NCBI RefSeq assembly: GCF_013337765.1
Contig: NZ_VBSB01000017.1
Coordinates: 33,117 to 97,116 of the forward strand
Direction: 5' to 3'
Source: Mycolicibacterium sphagni
GTDB taxonomy: Bacteria > Actinomycetota > Actinomycetes > Mycobacteriales > Mycobacteriaceae
DNA: 64,000 nt
Shown: piece by piece, positions 58,421-64,000 of the stretch
Layout of the letters: every line of letters begins with the position of its first letter
How positions within the stretch are numbered: the first letter of the stretch is position 1
The notes under the pieces: generated by a model
What the model was told of the DNA's origin: nothing
Databases searched by the model: none
What the model saw: only the letters and a program-made list of their open reading frames with translations
Program-made: the position numbers and the translations under genes

Positions 58421-59041
58421 TTACGCCGGCCGATCACCGGGGCGCCACCGCGAAACCTCATGTGGTAGACGAGGTTCCAGCCACTTCGGCGGTCGCGCGA
58501 GCTCGATGTGGTGGAGCTGGCGCGTTACTGCGGGCACGAAATCAGGGCTGGCCGGAGTCGAGATGAGCACAAGGTTGATTCGCCGCGATTGAGGCCGATT
58601 CACCAGATTCAGCAGATGATCGAGCCCGCCATTACCGATATCGGCCAGCAGTTCGGTGGTGTCGATAACCACCAAGACCGGAACGGGGGACGGTGCCAGG
58701 TTCTTCCCTGCGGTGTCGGTGTCCGAGAGCAGCGAACCGTGTTCAGGTGGAGTCGACGCAATTTTCACCCCGGGCCAGTCTTCGAACTCACGGTATTCGC
58801 GCCCAAACTGACGGAGCACGTGTACATCCCACCCATTGCGACACGCCTGGATCACCAGATTCTCGGCGGTAGTGGTCTTGCCGCTGCCCACCGGTCCGCC
58901 GATGAAGATGTGCGGGTTCCGGACCTGTGGAATCCAGTCCACTTCCCTGCCGTCTAGATCGACGGCGAGCGGGAACACGTCCGCGAGCAGGTCGGTGCGA
59001 TACTGCGTGAAATCTGGGTTGAAAATTGAGAACACGGTCAA
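58421..59041 (-). CDS. Small FtsK/HerA-like P-loop ATPase (206 aa)
   Basis: 206 residues. FPLAVDLDGREVDW, Walker A GGPVGSGKTT near residues 49-58, LVIQACRNGWDVHVL and Walker B VPVLVVIDTTELL near 120-132, then RRINLVLISTPASPDFVPAV. The order is that of FtsK/SpoIIIE/EccC ATPases but the protein is only the core domain. It could act as a minimal coupling or translocation ATPase, filling a gap since no VirD4/TcpA-like protein is seen. 45 bases after the membrane protein 59087-60094, probably co-transcribed. Confidence 0.75.
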   Translation of the reverse strand: MTVFSIFNPDFTQYRTDLLADVFPLAVDLDGREVDWIPQVRNPHIFIGGPVGSGKTTTAENLVIQACRNGWDVHVLRQFGREYREFEDWPGVKIASTPPEHGSLLSDTDTAGKNLAPSPVPVLVVIDTTELLADIGNGGLDHLLNLVNRPQSRRINLVLISTPASPDFVPAVTRQLHHIELARPPKWLEPRLPHEVSRWRPGDRPA

Positions 59042-59086
59042 CTCCTTGCGAGTGGGTTCTTGTAACCAACTTGATCCGGGCCGCGA

Positions 59087-60094
59087 TCAGGCTGTGATGG
59101 CTTGGCGCTGAACGGTTTCGATGCAGCGGGTGACGTTGGTGACAAGGCGTTCCGGAACAATGAGACCGACGTCATCGAGCAGGAGGAGTGCCTTGCTGTG
59201 GGCGGCTTGGGCCTCGGTCGGTGAGGTGCCTGGGTGAGTGGCCGTGGTCATCAGTTTGCGTGCTTGTTCGAGCTTGCGTTTGTCGGTGTCGGTAAGCCGG
59301 CGATCGTCGTGCACGATGCCGATCCGTGCCTTCCGGCGCGCGTTCTGATCGGCTTTGTTGAACGCGCGTTGGGCCGCGGCTGCGGCCGCGACGAACGCGG
59401 CAATGGCGGCGTCGTCGGTGGGGACAGTCTCTAGCTTGAGGCCTTGGGCTGCGCCGAATGCGGCGTAGAAGGCGGCGGTTGCCGGTTCGTCGGTGTCGCT
59501 CAGTAGCGGTCGGGTGAAGTACACCGACTCGGGGTCAGTCTCGAACGCGATCAGTGCTTCGGCGGCGTCGTTGAAGCTGGCGATGCCGATGTCCCAGCGG
59601 TCGAGCTGTCCCTGACGTTGTAGGTCTTGCAGGGACTTTCGGTGCTGGCGGTCTTGAATGGCCGACCAGGTTTTGTAGCCGGCGTAGGTGAGTCCGCCGC
59701 CGCCGGCGGCCACGGCGAGAGCGATGACGAGAGGGGTCCAGTCGGCCGGAGTGGACGGCTGCGCTGGCGGCGAGGGCACGGGCGCTGCGGGGGCTGGTGC
59801 AGGCGTTGGGTCCGCCGTAGGCCCGGGTGCGGCGCTGGGTGTGTCTGACGAGCAGCTTGAGCCGCAGAGCTGATCGAGCAGGTCAGGTTTGTGTGCCTGC
59901 CCGTCCTGGCCAAACCCAGTCATCATCGCCGACGTGAAGTAGAGCGAGGTCGAGACCATGCCGGCTAAAGCCAGCGGGACCAACGCCTGCCCAATGCCCC
60001 TGCGGTTGGGACTGAGGAGACGAAACAATGAAACGCATGCCGCGAGCGCCAACAACGGGCCTATGACTGCGGTTGCGATGGTGTGTAGGTTCAT
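59087..60094 (-). CDS. Three-TM membrane protein (335 aa)
   Basis: 335 residues. Two N-terminal TM helices (AVIGPLLALAACVSLF; GQALVPLALAGMVSTSLYF), an outer loop with CGSSCSS and Pro/Ala repeats, then a third helix near residue 125 (PLVIALAVAAGGGGLTY). The large C-terminal part (about 150-335) is soluble and helical. Gene order with the FtsK-like ATPase suggests it is the membrane partner of that ATPase. No family recognised. Confidence 0.7.
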   Translation of the reverse strand: MNLHTIATAVIGPLLALAACVSLFRLLSPNRRGIGQALVPLALAGMVSTSLYFTSAMMTGFGQDGQAHKPDLLDQLCGSSCSSDTPSAAPGPTADPTPAPAPAAPVPSPPAQPSTPADWTPLVIALAVAAGGGGLTYAGYKTWSAIQDRQHRKSLQDLQRQGQLDRWDIGIASFNDAAEALIAFETDPESVYFTRPLLSDTDEPATAAFYAAFGAAQGLKLETVPTDDAAIAAFVAAAAAAQRAFNKADQNARRKARIGIVHDDRRLTDTDKRKLEQARKLMTTATHPGTSPTEAQAAHSKALLLLDDVGLIVPERLVTNVTRCIETVQRQAITA

Positions 60095-60114
60095 ATTTCG
60101 CTGATTTCGCCCGG

Positions 60115-60327
60115 TTAGTCGTTACGAATAGGTGGCCCGACAACGACATACACGTCGTACTCGTTGTCGCTTGGGGTGTGTGTCACTGAGCGCACCGAGA
60201 ATGTGTCCTCGTCGTCGTCAGCATCGATCGCGAATCGCACTTGCTCACCGACGCGTGGGCAGGTTGGGTGGTCAACAATTCGCTGGATGTGCTGGGCGGC
60301 GGCGACGCCGCGGAAAAGGATGTTCAT
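60115..60327 (-). CDS. Small hypothetical protein (70 aa)
   Basis: 70 residues from ATG 60327 (ATGA overlap). VGEQVRFAIDADDDEDTFSV and SDNEYDVYVVVGPP suggest a small beta-sheet protein with an acidic surface. Shares an operon with the protein at 60324-60680. Function unknown. Confidence 0.55.
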   Translation of the reverse strand: MNILFRGVAAAQHIQRIVDHPTCPRVGEQVRFAIDADDDEDTFSVRSVTHTPSDNEYDVYVVVGPPIRND

Positions 60328-60680
60328 CGATCCCCCGTCGGCGGGCGTGGTGGGGTCCGCACCCTGTTCATCGTCAGGAGGGCTACGGGCCTGGGCTCGT
60401 CGTAGTAGTCGCTGACCTGCCTGCTGCCGTCCGAAACGTCGTGGTAGACGTCGGAGCCGAACGGCTCAGCGGCGTGGGTGGATTCGCGCTGCATGGGCAC
60501 AACGCTGACGTCCCGTACTCCGTAGTTACCCAACGGTTCATCCTCGGCGTCGAACACGACGGGCAGGGAGTGATCCAGCCGGGATAGACGGTCGATGACC
60601 TCACCGACGGTGAGTGTCCGATTGACGCGCGATCGCCCGTCTTCGACAGCTGGCGGGTTGGCGGGTTCGTCGACGGTCAT
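60324..60680 (-). CDS. Small hypothetical protein (118 aa)
   Basis: 118 residues from ATG 60680. LTVGEVIDRLSRLDHSLPVVFDAEDEPLG is the opening of a family of small actinophage/plasmid proteins that begin with TVGELI-RL and a PVVF strand; function unknown. The tail is Asp/Tyr- and Pro-rich. Start of a minus-strand operon towards 58421. Confidence 0.6.
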   Translation of the reverse strand: MTVDEPANPPAVEDGRSRVNRTLTVGEVIDRLSRLDHSLPVVFDAEDEPLGNYGVRDVSVVPMQRESTHAAEPFGSDVYHDVSDGSRQVSDYYDEPRPVALLTMNRVRTPPRPPTGDR

Positions 60681-60827
60681 GCGATTCTCGTGAAGTTCAT
60701 GCGGTCCGACTTTCCGAGGTGATGGTGGTTGACGGTAGCGCTGGGGTATGACAGCTCACCGGGTGGCTGTCCACCTCGAATGTACGCGATCTAGCGGTGG
60801 CTGTACACCCTGTGTGAGAATGGCTCC

Positions 60828-61046
60828 ATGCCGAATCAGCACAAGTGGCCCGCGACGTCATTTCGCGTCCGGCCGTCGCTGCGCGAACGGTCGAAGATCG
60901 CGGTGCAGCCCGATTCGACGCTGCGCGAACACATTGAAGGCTTCTTGACGTGGCTGGTCGGTGACACCGAGGAGCTGCCGTCCCGGCCCGGGCATCAGAT
61001 TCCGAACGATTTCGCTCACCTCGACGAGCCTTACGAGCGGCACTAG
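60828..61046 (+). CDS. Small RHH-like protein (72 aa), probably leaderless
   Basis: 72 residues from ATG 60828. ATSFRVRPSLRERSKIA followed by TLREHIEGFLTWLVGD has the strand-helix-helix pattern of ribbon-helix-helix regulators. No ribosome site; GAGAAT lies about 8 bases before the ATG, which suits a leaderless transcript as is common in mycobacteria. Divergent from the operon starting at 60680. Could be a small regulator. Confidence 0.5.
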   Translation: MPNQHKWPATSFRVRPSLRERSKIAVQPDSTLREHIEGFLTWLVGDTEELPSRPGHQIPNDFAHLDEPYERH

Positions 61047-61066
61047 CGCCACTCCCCCAGCGCATG

Positions 61067-63823
61067 TCATTGGCCCAGACCGTGGTCCCCGCCGGCCTCG
61101 CGGTCGCGTTCGGCGGACCGACCCGGGATGCGGTGTTCGCCGCTGTGCTGTCGGTCGATTAGACGCTGCAGCGCGTTTTTCGCGTCTTCCGGCAGACCTG
61201 AATCGCTGAGGTCGAGTCGTTCGAGTGTGTTGTCCGCCAGGGGAATTGGCCGCAGCGTTTCCTCTACGACGTGCAGGTCGGTGCCGTTGGCGGCGATTTC
61301 TCGGAGTTGCTCGGCGGTGGTTTCCGGTGCTGACCGAAATTCCACCTCGACATCGGGGGTGAGTTCGTCGGTCGTCATCGTGACCTCGTCCAGGGGGATG
61401 TCCGCATCTTCACAGGCGTTGAAGAATTCTTCGACGTCGGTTTCGCATTCGGCCCGGAAGGAGAACACCGTGCCCGACGTCTGGTCCTCGTGGGTGCGGG
61501 TGGGTTGCTCGGTGTCCATGGCGGCGCGCTCCCTCTCTCGTTGTTTGTCGCGTTGTTCGTTGATGTACTCGTTGGCCCGGTGTTGTTGCATGAGCAGTTC
61601 GGCGGCGCGGTAGCTGGCCGCGTCGGGCAGGCCCGATTCCGCGACCAGTGCCGGCGTCGGGTTGAGTTCGAGGGTCCAGCCGGGTTGACGGCCGGACTCG
61701 AGCATCCGCTCTTGCGCAGCGAGGGCTTTGGCCTGGGCGGCTTCGCTCTGGGCTTCCATGCGCAGCTGGGCGCTCAAGGTGCTCAGTTCGAGGCGTTTGG
61801 CTTCGAGTTCGTCGGCGTGTTCGAACTCGCCGAGGCTGGTGTTGTCGAAGTCGTCCAGCTCGCCTTGCAGCCTGCCGACGCGAGATTCCAGCCGGGTGCG
61901 GTGGTGCGGAATGTCCTTGTAGGCGTTTTCCATTCGTTGCAACAGGCCGCGCGCTTTGGTGGCGTGGGTGTCGCCGCTGATCGTGGGTGCGGTGGCGAGC
62001 AGTTCGGCATCCTCGATGGCGACGGTGGTGGAGGGCACGTTAAAGGTCAGCCGCAGTTCGCTGCTGATGTAGCTGCGTGATGCGGTCATGCCGATCCCGT
62101 TGAAGGTGACATCGAGCTGCCTGTTGTCAAAGCTGCTGGCGTTCTTGAGCCGAAGAAACGCGTCGCGGCAGGCAGCGGCGAACGGCGCTGCGGCGTCTTT
62201 GCGTTCAGCGAATGCCTTCCCGTCGACGGTCACCTGAACGGGTTTGTCGCCGTTGGCGGTGATGCTGTCGATGATCTGGTCCAGGTTGGCCAGTTCCTTT
62301 TTGGTGGCCTCGAATTCGCGTTCAGTGTCGCGGCGTTGCCGGTCACGGCGTACCCCGGCGTCCAGGTGGGCGTTCTCCAACGCGGTGAGCCGTTTGACGT
62401 CGTCGTCGAGCTGAACTTGCTTGACGTAGCGGGGGTCCCCGGTCGCGATGGCTTTGGTCTCGGCGGCGGCCCCTGAGATGTCCCCTCCCCCAAGGTCTTC
62501 GATTTCGTCGACGTCAACGTTTTCGCGCTTGACCTGTTCGATGAACTTGGCTTTGGCTTCCACTTTCTGCCACATGACGGTGTCGAACGCGCCCTCGGTG
62601 ACGTAGGTGAGGATCTCCACTTCGTCGTTCTGGTTGCCTTGACGGATGATCCGGCCTTCGCGCTGTTCTAGATCCGCCGGCCGCCAGGGCACGTCGACGT
62701 GGTGCAGTGCCGTGGCGCGTGTTTGGACGTTTGTTCCGGTGCCCATCTTCTCGGTGGAGCCGATCAGTACGGAGATTTCACCGCTGCGGCAGCGGTGTTG
62801 CAGCGCCAGCTTGTCGGCGGGTTTGACCGCGTCGTGAATGAACGCGATCTTGTCGGCGGGCATCCCGCGCGCGATCAGCTCGTCGCGCATGGCGCCGTAG
62901 ATGGTGAACTGCCGCTTGTCTTTTGACGGTGTTCCTCGGTCGCAGAATACGATTTGTAGGCCGCCGTGGATCGGCGAGATTTCGCCGGTCTCGGCGTCAC
63001 GGTAGACGCGATCGGAGGTGGCGTGATGGATCCGCATGATTTCGTCGGCGGTTCGGCTTGCCCGGGACACCGCGGGTGCGGGCAGGTTCGCCATCCGGGG
63101 GTCCAGGCTGACGTTGCGGCCGTCGTTGGCGCATTTGAGGGTGTTGTCTTTGTCCGGTCGACGCGGGTCCAGGTTGTCGAGGCGCCAGCCGAGGTCGGTG
63201 ATGAAGTCTTTGACGATCTGATCGGGCACCATGCTGATCACCGACCGGTGCCCGTCGCGCAGCTTGGGCAGTGCCATGGGAACTTCATCGCGGGTGACGA
63301 CGTCGGTGAAGATCGACGACAGTGACAGCAGCTCGGGCAGGTTGCAGAACTTGCCGACGCGCGTCACCGGCCGCAATGAGGTTCCGGTGGCGTTGAATTC
63401 GACGGTGCTGACTGTTGTGGTGAAGTTGGCACCCCAGTCGTTGATGTCGGCGACGCCGGCGGCGGCGAGAAGATCGGGCCGCAGATAGTTCTGCATCACC
63501 CACAGCTCGCCGAGGGAGTTGGCCACGGGGGTGCCGGTAGCGAAGGTGGCGACCCGCTCCACGATCTGGTCGCGGCGTAGCCCGGCGGCGCGACCTTCCT
63601 CGCGGCGGCGTTGCCGCAACACGTCGAGTTTCATGGCGAGGTCTTCGGCGCGTTGGGCGCCGCCGGCGCAGGAGAGTTCCTCGATATTGCTAAGGCGCCC
63701 TTTGTTTTTGAACATGTGGGCCTCGTCCAGTTTTCCAACTGGCTTCCCGGCTGCAATGGAGTTGGCATGCGCTTTTACGTTGCACACATATGTGTGCAAC
63801 GTTGACCGTTGGTATGAACCCAA
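61067..63823 (-). pseudogene. SNF2-type helicase lacking its N-terminal half
   Basis: About 918 codons. Motif II DEAHMFKNKG at about 63698-63727, motif III ATGTPVANSLGELW, VFCDRGTPSKDKR, then GSTEKMGTGTNVQ and QREGRIIRQGN (motifs V-VI) identify a SNF2-like helicase of the giant phage/plasmid polyvalent type; the C-terminal half has LDDDVKRL coiled coils. Walker A and everything before DEAH are missing, and what precedes is unrelated sequence that contains a palindrome. The frame stays open to a TTG at 63823, and the true start is unknown. Without motif I it should not hydrolyse ATP. Confidence 0.65.
63777..63802. repeat. 26-bp perfect palindrome at the helicase breakpoint
   Basis: The sequence from 63777 to 63802 equals its own reverse complement (centre CATATG, outer ACGTTG/CAACGT). 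It lies 50 bases from the point where the helicase loses its conserved sequence. Perfect palindromes of this size serve as recombination or regulator sites; which applies here is not known. Confidence 0.7.
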
Positions 63824-64000
63824 TAGCCCGCGCCACGAGGTGGCGTACCGCGCTGGCCCACCCGAATCAAGACACCGTCATGTGACTAGAGGTAGCAGAC
63901 GAGGCCCAGTCCCGGAGCGCCGTCGGGCGGCTACGGATTCTTTCCGGCGCCTGGGTTTGATCGCGGCCGCGACCTCTGCCCACGCCACGCGGCTCCCGCC
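63824..64000. other. Right window edge, no gene recognised
   Basis: 177 bases beyond the truncated helicase. Frames on both strands are interrupted or low in coding character. No feature is supported here. Confidence 0.4.

Noticed and set aside
1..64000. CRISPR arrays, tRNA or rRNA genes, insertion sequences
   Set aside because: No regularly spaced repeats, no cloverleaf-like or ribosomal RNA sequence and no transposase motifs were seen on reading through.

Overview
The window looks like part of a large conjugative plasmid (or an integrated conjugative element) of a mycobacterium. DNA is GC-rich with mostly short intergenic gaps. Several genes belong to families largely confined to Mycobacteriaceae and close relatives: a PPE-domain type VII secretion substrate, an EspR-like regulator, four proteins with a PknH-type extracellular sensor domain, an orphan EccC-type ATPase domain and a GjpA-like secreted protein. 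No rRNA, tRNA, CRISPR array, transposase or recognisable replication/partition gene was found. The gene at the left edge is cut by the window.

Layout. (1) 0.8-15.9 kb: a Gram-positive-type T4SS cluster, mostly + strand with translationally coupled genes. It holds a TcpC-like protein, a small two-TM protein, a VirB4-type ATPase with an N-terminal membrane hairpin, a VirB6/TrbL-like channel protein, two membrane proteins with a discoidin-like (NADase-type glycan-binding) domain, a DUF4326-ASCH fusion, a winged-helix protein and a DUF2637-HTH protein. (2) 16-25 kb: a type VII-flavoured block with the PPE-domain protein, four tandem PknH_C-like membrane proteins, a decayed copy of the 3' end of the PPE gene, a StbD/Phd antitoxin domain fused to an EccC third-ATPase-like domain, and an EspR-like regulator. 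(3) 25-32.5 kb: a 1976-residue MobF relaxase-helicase, a 367-base region with inverted repeats (candidate oriT/operator), an HTH protein and an HNH protein closed by a 31-bp perfect hairpin. (4) 32.6-44.2 kb: a nucleic-acid-modification and redox island on the minus strand: NrdH redoxin, PAPS-reductase-like PP-loop enzyme, C5 cytosine methyltransferase, many small plasmid proteins and a DpdA-like remnant; then a + strand PP-loop enzyme and a C-protein-like regulator. (5) 44.5-64 kb: a sigma-like/HARE-HTH protein, HTH and Phd-like proteins, the GjpA-like protein, DUF4031, a possible ADP-ribosyltransferase-like protein, sce7726, a small FtsK-like ATPase and an N-terminally truncated SNF2 helicase.

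How the parts may work together. The relaxase and VirB4/TcpC/VirB6 set would process and move DNA. No canonical VirD4/TcpA coupling ATPase is visible. The PPE-domain protein and the EccC-like ATPase domain suggest an interface with a type VII system, but no EccB/EccD/EccE/mycosin/WXG100 genes are present, so such a system would have to lie elsewhere or in the host.

The clearest undescribed-looking signal is a shared operator. An identical pair of 18-bp boxes spaced 6 bp apart lies upstream of the methyltransferase operon and between a six-gene operon and a PP-loop enzyme gene. A single variant box lies upstream of a small C-protein-like regulator. This implies one regulon governing DNA methylation and linked genes. 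Three genes carry single-base frameshifts and one has an internal deletion, so either the element is decaying in places or the assembly contains indels.
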